A stretch of DNA of 64,000 bases, from contig NZ_JAPMLT010000008.1 of assembly GCF_026410385.1 (NCBI RefSeq), positions 121,564-185,563 on the forward strand, in the 5' to 3' direction. A model generated the notes under the pieces. The model searched no databases. It was given only the letters and a program-made list of their open reading frames with translations, and was not told the origin of the DNA. The translations under genes and the position numbers were made by a program. Positions 1-7,796 of the stretch are shown here, one piece after another; position 1 is the stretch's first letter; each line of letters starts with the position of its first letter. This DNA is from Tumebacillus lacus. Lineage in GTDB: Bacteria; Bacillota; Bacilli; Tumebacillales; Tumebacillaceae.

Positions 1-469
1 CGCCGACCTTCATCCCTTCGAGACTTTTGCCGTCCACGGAAAGGATCTTGTCGTTCGGCTTGAGACCGGCCTTCTCCGCCGGCGAGCCTTTGATCGGAGC
101 GTCGATGACGATCTTGCCTTCCTCTTCGCGGATCGTCGCGCCGATGCCCTCGAACGAGGAGGAGATGTTTTCATGGAACGACGAAGCTTCCGTCTGATCC
201 ATATAGGTCGAATACGGATCGTCAAGCGACTTGACCATGCCGTCGATCGCACCGTTGAGCAGTTGGTCGTTCTTGACGTCCTGGTAGTATTCCTGTTTCA
301 GGGTCTTGTACGTGTCGAGCAGTTTGCTGAACTGCGGGTCGTTGACACCGTCTGACGTCGGCAGCGTCAGGCCTGTCCCGGTCAGCTGCAAAGCCCCGAA
401 AGTCGCGGCGCTGCTCACAACAATCGTCAGGATCAACCCGAGAATCAGGGTGCGTCCTCTGATATACAT
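1..469 (-). CDS. ctpA: S41 family C-terminal processing protease, N-terminal part (runs off the window)
   Basis: Only the first ~156 residues are in the window; the gene continues past base 1. Translation from the ATG at 469 gives a short positive N-terminus and one hydrophobic segment (signal anchor, about residues 7-27), then the helical S41 N-terminal region with the motif LDDPYSTYMD, then the start of a PDZ domain (GIGATI, SPAEKAGLKPNDKILSVDGK). This is the typical order of Gram-positive CtpA/CtpB proteases, which cleave extracytoplasmic substrates with a Ser/Lys dyad; the dyad lies outside the window. An AGGTGGT Shine-Dalgarno precedes the ATG. It follows ftsE-ftsX-M23 in the same direction, the common Firmicutes order. 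Which paralogue it is cannot be told from the N-terminus. Confidence 0.85.
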   Translation of the reverse strand, partial: MYIRGRTLILGLILTIVVSSAATFGALQLTGTGLTLPTSDGVNDPQFSKLLDTYKTLKQEYYQDVKNDQLLNGAIDGMVKSLDDPYSTYMDQTEASSFHENISSSFEGIGATIREEEGKIVIDAPIKGSPAEKAGLKPNDKILSVDGKSLEGMKVG

Positions 470-548
470 TTTCCTGTAGCACCACCTTTGTCCTGTCTGC
501 TGTAGTATATGACGGCTCAGGAAAGACTATTAACCCCGATTAGGAAAA

Positions 549-1757
549 TTAGAGATAGTTGCGCGGCGAGACGACCTGTCCGTTCAGGTACACGCCAAAG
601 TGCAAGTGCGGCCCGGTGGAACGGCCGGTGCTGCCCACCTTGCCGATCGGCGCGCCTTTGACGACCTGCTGGCCTTCCGAGACGTTGATGCCGCCGTTGA
701 CAAGATGACCGTACAGCGACCACAGATTGCCGCCGTGGTCGATGATGATGCAGTTGCCAAACCCGTTGACCCAGCCCGCCGTGATCACCGTGCCGGCCTG
801 TGCCGCCACGACCTGCGTGCCGGTCGCCGCCGCGATGTCCATGCCGTTGTGACCGGTGCGCACGCCGGTGAACGGGTCGATCCGGTCGCCAAACTCCGAC
901 GTGATGTTCATCGAAGCCGGCACCGGCCACGCCCAGTTGCCGGTCAACGGCTTGGACGGATTGGGCTGGTTTTGCTTGTATCGCTCCGCATCGATCTGCT
1001 TGCGGACGTTGAAGATCGCAGCGATCGCAGCTTCCTGCTGCGCCTCCATCTCCGCCTCGATGCGCTCTTGCTCCGCTTTGTTGCCTTCCAGCTTTTCGTT
1101 CAGCGCGACCTTTTGCTCTTTCATCGCGTCGAGCTGCCCTTTTTGCGACTCTTGCTCGCCTTTCATCGCCACCAGCGTCTGCTGCTGCGTCTCCAGGTCC
1201 TGCTTGAGCAACGCCACCTTTTCGCGGTCCTCTTTGTTTTTGCGCAGGATCACGTTGTCCTGCTCAAAGATCACCTGCAACGCCTCAAACCGGTCGAGAA
1301 AATCGGTAAACGACGTTGAGGAGAGCAACACTTCCAAGTATTGCACTTCCCCTTGTTCGTACATCATGCGCAACCGCTGCTTGAGCAGTTTGTCCCGCTC
1401 TTCGACGCGCTTTTGCGCCGCTTCGAGCTCTTGGCCAGCCTGATCAATCTCCTGGTTCTTTTGGAAAATGTTGCCCTGCAAGCGTTGGATCTCCAGCTCT
1501 TTCGCGCTGATCTCCGCCAACATCTTGTTGATCTCCACGGCGTTGAGGTCGATCTGCTGCTGATACTGCTCCTTTTTCTGCCGAGCGATCTTTTCACGCT
1601 CGCGGGCTTGTTGCAACTCTTGCTCTTTTTGCTGTTGCTGTTGCTTGAGGCTTTCGATGTTGGCACCCGCCGTCGTCGGCACCGCCAGCGTCAGAACCAA
1701 AGCGGCGGCGAGGCCCATTTTCCAGGATTTTGATGAGCGAGACTTGCGATCTTGCAT
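549..1757 (-). CDS. Secreted coiled-coil murein hydrolase with M23 (LytM) domain
   Basis: 402 residues. A signal peptide (residues ~1-32) is followed by a long Gln/Glu/Lys-rich coiled coil (~35-265) and a C-terminal M23/LytM domain with the zinc motifs TGHNGMDIAA and GPHLHFGVY. This is the EnvC/PcsB architecture: a wall hydrolase or activator held inactive by its coiled coil and switched on by FtsEX. It lies directly downstream of ftsX in the same direction, which strongly suggests it is the FtsEX partner here. The ATG at 1757 was preferred over an upstream in-frame start because a GGGAG sits 8 nt before it and the signal peptide then starts correctly. Both zinc-ligand motifs look intact, so it is probably an active endopeptidase. 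Confidence 0.9.
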   Translation of the reverse strand: MQDRKSRSSKSWKMGLAAALVLTLAVPTTAGANIESLKQQQQQKEQELQQAREREKIARQKKEQYQQQIDLNAVEINKMLAEISAKELEIQRLQGNIFQKNQEIDQAGQELEAAQKRVEERDKLLKQRLRMMYEQGEVQYLEVLLSSTSFTDFLDRFEALQVIFEQDNVILRKNKEDREKVALLKQDLETQQQTLVAMKGEQESQKGQLDAMKEQKVALNEKLEGNKAEQERIEAEMEAQQEAAIAAIFNVRKQIDAERYKQNQPNPSKPLTGNWAWPVPASMNITSEFGDRIDPFTGVRTGHNGMDIAAATGTQVVAAQAGTVITAGWVNGFGNCIIIDHGGNLWSLYGHLVNGGINVSEGQQVVKGAPIGKVGSTGRSTGPHLHFGVYLNGQVVSPRNYL

Positions 1758-1804
1758 GAAGTACACTCCCTTCTTCTCCCCTAGCACTGTCAATCAAACA
1801 TACG

Positions 1805-2689
1805 TTACACGCGCAGGAATCGCGAGATCGACATCATCGAACCGATCATCCCGATCAATGCGCCAATGCCTACCAAGATCAACGCCACCGAATAGACCAA
1901 CGGGTCAAACGGAGCGAACGTAAACAGCATCACACCTGCGACCTTGCGCACCAGATAGTCGTAGCCGATGCCCAGCAACAAGATCGGCAGGATCGAGCCG
2001 AACAGCCCGATCAACAATCCTTCAAACAAGAACGGCCAGCGGATAAACCAGTTGGTCGCCCCGACCAGCTTCATGATCTCGATCTCACGGCGGCGAGCAA
2101 AGATCGTCACCTTGATCGTGTTCGAGATCAGGAACAGCGCGAGGAAGCTCAGCCCGACGACAAACACCGCGCCGGAGTTGCGGACAAACTTCGTCACCGA
2201 GAACAATTTTTCCACGGTGTCTTTCGCATAGTTGACCTTTTCCACCAGCGGGAGTGCGGACAGCTTTTCCGCGACGTAGCCGGTGTCGGTCGGATTTTTC
2301 GCCTTGACGATAAACTTGTCGGGCAGCGGGTTTTCCGATTCGAGGCCATTGAGCAGCTCTTGGTTGTCCTTGAGCTTTTCCTTCAACTGTTGCAGCCCGT
2401 CCTCTTTGGAGACAAACGTCACTTCACCGACGGCGGGCAAACTCTTGATCTGCCGCTCCAACTCCAGCACCTGCGCGCGCTCGGTGCCGTCCTTGACGAG
2501 GACGTTCATCTCGACTTGGTCCTCGATCTGCTGCGAGAACAGTTGAACGTTGTACGCGAGAATGAGGAACACGCCCAGGAGCAGCAGCGTGATCGTGACG
2601 GACGAGATCGAAGCGAACGTCATCCAGCCGTTGCGGGACAGATTGCGAAACCCTTCGCGGCCGTGGCGGGCAAACGTGCTAATTTTCAT
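1805..2689 (-). CDS. ftsX: Cell division ABC transporter permease FtsX
   Basis: 294 residues. There is one N-terminal TM segment (~22-44), an extracellular domain of ~115 residues beginning QIEDQVEMNVLVKDGTE, and three C-terminal TM segments enclosing the conserved KVTIFARRREIEIMKLVGATN. This is the FtsX layout. With FtsE it forms an ABC-type machine that signals across the membrane to wall hydrolases rather than moving a substrate. The chosen ATG (2689) follows GGGGGTG and lies inside the last codons of ftsE, giving an 11-nt overlap and probable translational coupling. Length is normal for the family. Confidence 0.95.
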   Translation of the reverse strand: MKISTFARHGREGFRNLSRNGWMTFASISSVTITLLLLGVFLILAYNVQLFSQQIEDQVEMNVLVKDGTERAQVLELERQIKSLPAVGEVTFVSKEDGLQQLKEKLKDNQELLNGLESENPLPDKFIVKAKNPTDTGYVAEKLSALPLVEKVNYAKDTVEKLFSVTKFVRNSGAVFVVGLSFLALFLISNTIKVTIFARRREIEIMKLVGATNWFIRWPFLFEGLLIGLFGSILPILLLGIGYDYLVRKVAGVMLFTFAPFDPLVYSVALILVGIGALIGMIGSMMSISRFLRV

Positions 2690-3365
2690 AGCCGTACACC
2701 CCCCGTCTCTCATCGCGGGCGATTCTGCCGCCCTCGACGGCGAGCACGCGTTTTTTCATCGTGTTGACGATCTCTTTGTTGTGGGTCGCCATCACGATGG
2801 TCGTGCCGCGCCGGTTGATCTCCTCAAACAGGTTCATGATGTCCCAGGAGGTCTCCGGGTCGAGGTTGCCCGTCGGTTCGTCGGCGATGATCACCGCCGG
2901 ATTGTTGATCAGCGCCCGCGCGATCGATACGCGCTGCTGCTGACCGCCGGACAGTTCGTTCGGCAGCGCAGATGCCTTTTCGGAGAGGCCGACCAGTTCC
3001 AGCACCTCCGCGGTGCGCTGCTTGATCTTTTTCTTCGGCGCTTCGATGACTTCCAGCGCGAAGGCGATATTTTCTGACACGGTCAGCGTGGGCAGGAGCT
3101 TGAAGTCCTGAAAGACCACGCCGATCTGACGGCGGAGCAGCGGGATCTTGCGCTCTTTCAAACGTTCGATGTTAAAGCCGTTGACAAAGATGGACCCTTG
3201 GCTCGGGCGTTCTTCTCTATACATCAACTTGATAAAGGTGGACTTCCCGGCACCGCTGGGTCCGACCACGTAAACAAACTCACCTTTGTCGATGCGCACG
3301 CTGACACCTTGCAATGCAACGGCACCGTTCGGATAGGTCTTCCAAACGTCATGCATCTCGATCAT
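2679..3365 (-). CDS. ftsE: Cell division ATP-binding protein FtsE
   Basis: 228 residues. Visible are Walker A (GPSGAGKST), the signature LSGGQQQR, Walker B (VIIADEPTG) and the switch His (ATHN). The N-terminus MIEMHDVWKTYPNG is that of FtsE. It is the cytoplasmic ATPase of the FtsEX complex. Start 3365 matches the usual family length (~228); the longer open frame to 3491 reads through an upstream terminator hairpin and is rejected. It begins the ftsE-ftsX-M23-ctp block. Confidence 0.95.
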   Translation of the reverse strand: MIEMHDVWKTYPNGAVALQGVSVRIDKGEFVYVVGPSGAGKSTFIKLMYREERPSQGSIFVNGFNIERLKERKIPLLRRQIGVVFQDFKLLPTLTVSENIAFALEVIEAPKKKIKQRTAEVLELVGLSEKASALPNELSGGQQQRVSIARALINNPAVIIADEPTGNLDPETSWDIMNLFEEINRRGTTIVMATHNKEIVNTMKKRVLAVEGGRIARDERRGVYGYEN

Positions 3366-3442
3366 CGTTTCACACCACTTTCTACTGTCTGATTTGTCGG
3401 CCTTGTGACCGAGTATGACGATGTCGAAACAAACGCCAAAAA

Positions 3443-3465
3443 AGGCGGCATTTTTAATGCCACCT
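3443..3465 (-). terminator. Hairpin with T-run upstream of ftsE
   Basis: Read on the minus strand, AAGGTGGCAT and ATGCCGCCTT pair around TAAAA and are followed by a T-run. It lies 100 nt before ftsE and would stop transcripts arriving from the stalk-domain gene. Confidence 0.6.
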
Positions 3466-3552
3466 TCTCGTATTCGACGCGGGCTTGTCATTTCCTGTAC
3501 TAAATTGCTGGAGAATGAGGTTTTTCGCGTCTGATTTGTCAGAAATGTGAAA

Positions 3553-3578
3553 GCCCCCGCGCGTGATTTCGCAGGGGC
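3553..3578 (-). terminator. Probable terminator after the stalk-domain gene
   Basis: A strong GC stem (GCCCCTGCG / GCGGGGGC on the minus strand) starts 9 nt after the stop of the 3587-4765 gene. The T-tract is short (TTTC). Confidence 0.5.
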
Positions 3579-3586
3579 GGAAAGAC

Positions 3587-4765
3587 TTACAGCTCGCTCG
3601 CGGACTTCGCGTTTTTCGCTTCTTCCGGGATCGTGATCGTCACCGGGCCATAGGACGCCTTGCCTGTGAGGTCCATCTTCATCGTGCCCATCTCCGGCAT
3701 CTCCATCTCCATGTGCAGCGAGAGGTTGGTTTGCAGGTAGGACGCCTTGTCGATCTCGTAGTAGACTTTCATCGACTGCTTGCCGCCCTCCATCTGGATC
3801 GGGTTCATCGGCATGCCCGGTTGACCGGATTCACCAGCCGCTTTCAGCAGTTTGTCCAGCCCTTTTTGGTCGATCTTGAGCGTGAGGTTGTAGGAGTCCG
3901 CGTCTTCTGCCATCGTGAAGTACGGCAGCGCGACGTTCTGGGTCGCTTCCGTGTTGGTCGGCACGCCGCCGGTGCGGGTCATGTCGACGATCTCTTTCCA
4001 GTCTTCCTCCGGCAGCACCTCTTTGGTCCAGACGCCGGTCGGATCTTTCATGTACATCCGGCCGTCGCCCATGTACATCGTGAAGCTCTGTTTCTGCGTT
4101 TGGTTGAACACCTTGCCTTCGATGTCAGCGCCCATCGCCATCAGCAGAGGATTTTTGCTGTATTTCATCCACATCGGGCCTTCCATCTTCATATCGAAAG
4201 TCCCGGTCGGGATCGTGCCTTTCAGTTGCAGGTCGAGCGAGGTGTATTCTTGCTTGTTCGTTGCCTCGGTGGACTTGGTCAGCACGTCGAGGATCGTCGT
4301 GCGCTTGGCCAGCGTTTTGGCGGTCGGCAGGACGTTAACCGTCGAGGTGGACGCGTCCCACGTCACTTCGTTGCCGAACGCCTCGGAGATGAAGCGCACC
4401 GGCACCATCGTGCGGTAGTTGACAAAGCGCGGCGCCGGGTTGATCTCGATCTGCGCCCCGTTCTTCGTCACCACGCCGGTGTTGAAGTTCAGCTTGAGGA
4501 CGATGTCATCCTTGGAGATCGTCGCGATGTTGGTATTGCTGTCATATTGAACGTCCGCGCCAAGGCCCTCAGAGAGCGAGCGAAGCGGAACGAACGTGCG
4601 ATTGTCCACGACAAACGGCTGCGGGTCGACCGTCAGTTCTTTATCTTCCACGATCACGTTAAAATTCACGTGGTTCACGTCGGACGCGTTCGCCTGCACA
4701 GCCCCCGCCGTTCCGAACACGAGCCCTGCCGCGAGCAGAGCGGTTGCGAACTTCTTGTTCTTCAT
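3587..4765 (-). CDS. Secreted protein with copper amine oxidase N-terminal (stalk) domain
   Basis: 392 residues. A signal peptide (to about AVQANA, residue 26) is followed by the stalk-domain repeats VDNRTFVPLRSLSEGLGADVQ and NYRTMVPVRFISEAFGNEVTWD, typical of the copper amine oxidase N-terminal-like domain of Bacillota surface proteins. The C-terminal ~230 residues are rich in Met and beta strands (GTFDMKMEGPMWMKY, SLHMEMEMPEMGTMKMDLTGKA) and resemble LolA/LppX-like lipid-binding folds, but I cannot name the family with certainty. No enzyme motif is seen. The start at 4765 has GGGGG 9 nt upstream; the open frame to 4894 lacks a signal peptide at its own start and crosses another terminator. 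Confidence 0.8.
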   Translation of the reverse strand: MKNKKFATALLAAGLVFGTAGAVQANASDVNHVNFNVIVEDKELTVDPQPFVVDNRTFVPLRSLSEGLGADVQYDSNTNIATISKDDIVLKLNFNTGVVTKNGAQIEINPAPRFVNYRTMVPVRFISEAFGNEVTWDASTSTVNVLPTAKTLAKRTTILDVLTKSTEATNKQEYTSLDLQLKGTIPTGTFDMKMEGPMWMKYSKNPLLMAMGADIEGKVFNQTQKQSFTMYMGDGRMYMKDPTGVWTKEVLPEEDWKEIVDMTRTGGVPTNTEATQNVALPYFTMAEDADSYNLTLKIDQKGLDKLLKAAGESGQPGMPMNPIQMEGGKQSMKVYYEIDKASYLQTNLSLHMEMEMPEMGTMKMDLTGKASYGPVTITIPEEAKNAKSASEL

Positions 4766-4856
4766 CAGAAAGTACCCCCATCTTTTGCTGAATTTCAGTT
4801 CTACCACTCTATTTACGAAACGATTGGAAAAAGGTTGCAAGATTTTTTCCAGAAAA

Positions 4857-4890
4857 TAAAAAAGGCACCTTCTCTTCCAAGAAGGTGCCT
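4857..4890 (-). terminator. Terminator of the zinc transporter operon
   Basis: A perfect 12-bp stem, AAGGCACCTTCT with AGAAGGTGCCTT (4861-4890), is followed on the minus strand by TTTTTTATTTT. It lies 34 nt after the permease stop. Confidence 0.85.
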
Positions 4891-4923
4891 TCATTCATAT
4901 GCAAATCTATATGCCAATCGCCC

Positions 4924-5802
4924 TTACCTCTCCCCGAGCGTCCTTACCACGCCATTTCCGTTCTCCGCGTCCTGCTCCGCACCGACGCGCGCTTGGATCA
5001 TCGACACGATCCGTTTTACGATCAGTGTCACGACGAGGATCGCGAGCAGCAGCAGGACGATCGTGCCGCCCGGCGGGATGTCCAGCGCGTACGAGGCGGA
5101 CAGTCCGCCGAGCACCGAGGTCAGGCCGACGAGCACCGCCACAAAGATCGTCATCGCAAATCCGCGCGACACGCGCAACGCAATCGACGCGGGCAGTGTC
5201 ATCAGCGACGACACCAGCAGCACGCCGATGATCGGCATCGATACGGCCACCACGAGACCTGCCAGCAGAGAGAACGACACCGACAGAAGTTTCACCGGGA
5301 CGCCGCTGACTTGGGCGGTCTCTTCGTCGAAGGTGAGGACGTACATCGGCCGCCACAGGAACCAGAAAAACAGCCCGACCAGCGCGACCACGCCCCCCAT
5401 CACGTACAGGTCGGTCTCGCTGACGGCGATGATCGAGCCGAACAGATAGGAGGTGAACGAGCGGCTCACCCCTTTGTTCAGGCTCATCAGCACCACCGCC
5501 GACGCAAGGCCGCCCGACATCAGGATCGCGATGGACAGTTCGCTGTACGCCTTAAACGACCGTCTCAGCGTATCGACAAACACCGCGCCGATCAGCGCCG
5601 CGACCATCGCCGTCAGCATCGGGTACAGACCGAGCAGCGCACCGACCGCCACGCCCGCCAGCGAGACGTGCGAGAGCGTCTCCGCCATCAACGACTGACG
5701 GCGCAGCACGAGATACACGCCGATCACCGGAGCGACCAGCGCGATCATGATCCCGGCGAGGAAGGCGTTTTGCAAAAATCCATACTGAAACATCTCCAGC
5801 AT
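4924..5802 (-). CDS. znuB: Zinc ABC transporter permease (ZnuB/AdcB type)
   Basis: 292 residues with eight or nine predicted TM helices. Family motifs include LRRQSLMAETLSHVSLAGVA near the N-terminus and SSLMTLPASIALRVSR near residue 200. This is an ABC-3 family permease for divalent metal import. It starts 2 nt after the ATPase stop, so the two are translationally coupled. It is the last gene of the operon that starts at a Zur box, so zinc is the likely substrate; manganese permeases have the same fold. Confidence 0.92.
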   Translation of the reverse strand: MLEMFQYGFLQNAFLAGIMIALVAPVIGVYLVLRRQSLMAETLSHVSLAGVAVGALLGLYPMLTAMVAALIGAVFVDTLRRSFKAYSELSIAILMSGGLASAVVLMSLNKGVSRSFTSYLFGSIIAVSETDLYVMGGVVALVGLFFWFLWRPMYVLTFDEETAQVSGVPVKLLSVSFSLLAGLVVAVSMPIIGVLLVSSLMTLPASIALRVSRGFAMTIFVAVLVGLTSVLGGLSASYALDIPPGGTIVLLLLAILVVTLIVKRIVSMIQARVGAEQDAENGNGVVRTLGER

Positions 5803-5804
5803 AC

Positions 5805-6614
5805 TTACCGAACTCCTTCCTCCACGCGATCCACTCGCTCCGACTTGGCGTCGAGCTGCACCAGTTGTTGCGGCTGATGATCGTCATAGCAGCAGTACAG
5901 CGGCACCGGAGCCGGACGATCCGCCAGATCCATCCGCTCGCGGAACTGAACCGGCGTGCCGTCGAAGCGAATGCGCTTGTCGAGCACGAGCAAGCGGGTC
6001 AGGCGCGGCAACGTCTCCTCCAGATCGTGCGTCACCATCAGGACGGTGCGCCCGTGCGCGCGCACCTGATGCTCCAGCAGGTCGTAAAACAGTGTCCGGG
6101 CCGAAGTGTCCATCCCGGTCGTCGGCTCGTCGAGCACGAGCAGATCCGGCTCGGTGACCAGCGCGCGGGCGAGGCAAACGCGCTGCTTTTGGCCGCCGGA
6201 CAGTTCACCGATCTTGCGCTTTCGGTGCTCCCACATGCCGACTTGCTGGAGGACTTGCTCCACGCGGTCCGACTCCTCTTTTTTCAATCGGGAAAACCAG
6301 TGCTTGCGATCATACAGGCCCGAGCGGACCAACTCCCACACCGTGCTCGGAAAACCGGCGTTGAACGAGGCGATCTGTTGCGGCAGATAGCCGATCGTCA
6401 TGCGGCGGCCATCGGCGCGACGCCCGTTCAAGGACACCTCCCCCCGCTGCGGGGAGAGCAGACCGAGCAACAGCTTTAAAGTGGTCGTCTTTGCCGACCC
6501 GTTCGGACCGGTCAGTCCGATAAACTCCGATGTCCCGATGGACAGATTCATCCGTTCGAGCACCGGCGTCGGCCCATACCCAAACGTCACGTCGCGCATC
6601 TCCGCCAGCTTCAT
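5805..6614 (-). CDS. znuC: Zinc ABC transporter ATP-binding protein (ZnuC/AdcC type)
   Basis: 269 residues. Walker A is GPNGSAKTT, the signature LSGGQKQRVCLARAL, Walker B LLVLDEPTTGMD, and the switch His is in VTHDLEE. The last Gly of canonical Walker A (GxxGxGKT) is Ala here; I recall an AAK variant from Gram-positive AdcC-type ATPases, so this is probably not inactivating. The ~50 residues after the catalytic core, up to the CYDDHQPQ segment, are divergent. ATG 6614 follows GAGGAG and AAAGGA; a GTG seven codons upstream is the alternative start. It sits between the SBP gene and the permease. Confidence 0.92.
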   Translation of the reverse strand: MKLAEMRDVTFGYGPTPVLERMNLSIGTSEFIGLTGPNGSAKTTTLKLLLGLLSPQRGEVSLNGRRADGRRMTIGYLPQQIASFNAGFPSTVWELVRSGLYDRKHWFSRLKKEESDRVEQVLQQVGMWEHRKRKIGELSGGQKQRVCLARALVTEPDLLVLDEPTTGMDTSARTLFYDLLEHQVRAHGRTVLMVTHDLEETLPRLTRLLVLDKRIRFDGTPVQFRERMDLADRPAPVPLYCCYDDHQPQQLVQLDAKSERVDRVEEGVR

Positions 6615-6674
6615 GATCTCCTCATCCTTTCTCACCTGTAAAAAACGATGCTCCTGCTTCTATCTTAAAGCCCT

Positions 6675-7670
6675 CTACTCATTCAGAGCTTTTTTCAACG
6701 CTTCCAAATTTTGCTCCATCACGCCGATGTAGTCAAGCCCTTTCGCTTGCTCTTCCTCGGTCAGACCTTCCAGCGGGTTGAGCACCGCCGTCTTGGCACC
6801 CATCTCGCGTGCCACCGCTTCCGCCACTTTCGGCGAGACCAGCGTCTCGAAGAAGATCGTCTTCACCTGATGCTCCTTCGCCCACGCGACGATCTCCGCC
6901 ATCTGGGCAGCGCTTGGCTCCTGCTCCGGCGAGAGGCCGGAGATCGGCTCTTGCGTCAGACCGTACCGCTTCGCCAGATAGGCAAACGATTCGTGCGCCG
7001 TCACAAACTCCTTCGATTTCGACGAAGCCAGTTCCGCCTTGTACTTCTCATCCAGCGCCTTCAACTTCGCAAGGTACGCATCCGCATTCTTCTTATACTC
7101 CGCCGCGCGCGCTTGATCCAATTCGGCCAGAGCCGCCGCGATGTTTTCCACTTCTTTTTGCACCAAGACCGGGTCGGTCCACACATGCGGATCATGCGCG
7201 CCTTTCTCCCCGTGCGCCTCTTCCTTGTGCTCGCCTTCTTTATGTTCTTCTTCCTTCTTCTCGCCCTCATGCTCGTCGTGGTCGTGGCCGCCCTCGATCA
7301 GTTCGATGCCAGCCGACGCTTCCACCGGCTTCACCTTCGCGCCTTCCAAGTTGTGCAACACATCCTCGACCCAGCCTTCAAAGCCTGCGCCGTTGTAGAC
7401 AAACAGGTCCGCATCCGCGATGCGCGCCACGTCTTTGGCTGTCGGCTCCCAGTCATGCGGCTCCGTCCCGCCCGGCACGAGCAACGTCGCGTCGACAAAG
7501 TCTCCGCCGACCTGCTTCGTAAATTCATACATCGGATAGAACGTGGTCACCACCCGGATCTGACCGCCGCTCGCCTTGTCTTCTTTCGTGCCCAATTTAT
7601 CGCCACAGCCGGTCAGCAGCAACGAAGCTGCTGCCAAACTGCCCACTGCCAGTTTCCACTTTTTTTGCAT
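6675..7670 (-). CDS. znuA: Zinc-binding lipoprotein of the ABC importer (ZnuA/AdcA type)
   Basis: 331 residues. It has a lipobox (LLLTGCGD), the cluster A-I fold with metal ligands in GTEPHDWEPT and the DPHVWTDP motif, and between them a long His/Glu/Lys-rich loop (~125-165, starting GGHDHDEHEGEKKEEE). The loop is characteristic of zinc-specific SBPs. As a surface lipoprotein it would deliver Zn2+ to the permease encoded downstream. RBS AAAGGAG, 8 nt. It is the first gene after a Zur box and promoter at 7704-7728. Confidence 0.94.
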   Translation of the reverse strand: MQKKWKLAVGSLAAASLLLTGCGDKLGTKEDKASGGQIRVVTTFYPMYEFTKQVGGDFVDATLLVPGGTEPHDWEPTAKDVARIADADLFVYNGAGFEGWVEDVLHNLEGAKVKPVEASAGIELIEGGHDHDEHEGEKKEEEHKEGEHKEEAHGEKGAHDPHVWTDPVLVQKEVENIAAALAELDQARAAEYKKNADAYLAKLKALDEKYKAELASSKSKEFVTAHESFAYLAKRYGLTQEPISGLSPEQEPSAAQMAEIVAWAKEHQVKTIFFETLVSPKVAEAVAREMGAKTAVLNPLEGLTEEEQAKGLDYIGVMEQNLEALKKALNE

Positions 7671-7703
7671 CTCTCAAACTCCTTTGCCCTTGATTGTCAC
7701 ACA

Positions 7704-7722
7704 AATCGTAACTTTTACGATT
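7704..7722 (-). promoter_or_regulatory. Zur box overlapping the promoter of the zinc operon
   Basis: On the minus strand AATCGTAAAAGTTACGATT is a perfect 8-bp inverted repeat around 3 nt and closely matches the Bacillus Zur operator (TCGTAATNATTACGA). A TATAAT -10 (7721-7726 on the minus strand) overlaps its edge, so bound Zur would block RNA polymerase. It lies 34 nt upstream of the SBP start. Confidence 0.85.
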
Positions 7723-7765
7723 ATACACCGGAACGATTCCGATTAAAAGTATCCGTACCAAAAAA

Positions 7766-7792
7766 ACACCCTGTCGTCAAAGACAGGGTGTT
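7766..7792 (-). terminator. Terminator of the orphan metal-binding lipoprotein gene
   Basis: The stem AACACCCTGTC / GACAGGGTGTT is followed by seven or more T on the minus strand, just after the stop at 7797. It separates this gene from the Zur-controlled operon. Confidence 0.85.
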
Positions 7793-7796
7793 CTGA

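Noticed and set aside
3563..5449. 628-codon open frame on the plus strand
   Set aside because: His/Arg-rich translation with no domain, antisense to the stalk-domain gene and the zinc permease; a shadow caused by high GC. The same holds for the long plus-strand frames at 15341-16855, 16883-18244, 32811-34622, 47750-49216, 53366-55108 and 56337-58385.
6555..6590. Zinc ATPase inactive because Walker A is GPNGSAKTT
   Set aside because: All other ATPase motifs are intact, and Ala at this position is, as far as I recall, found in functional Gram-positive zinc ATPases.
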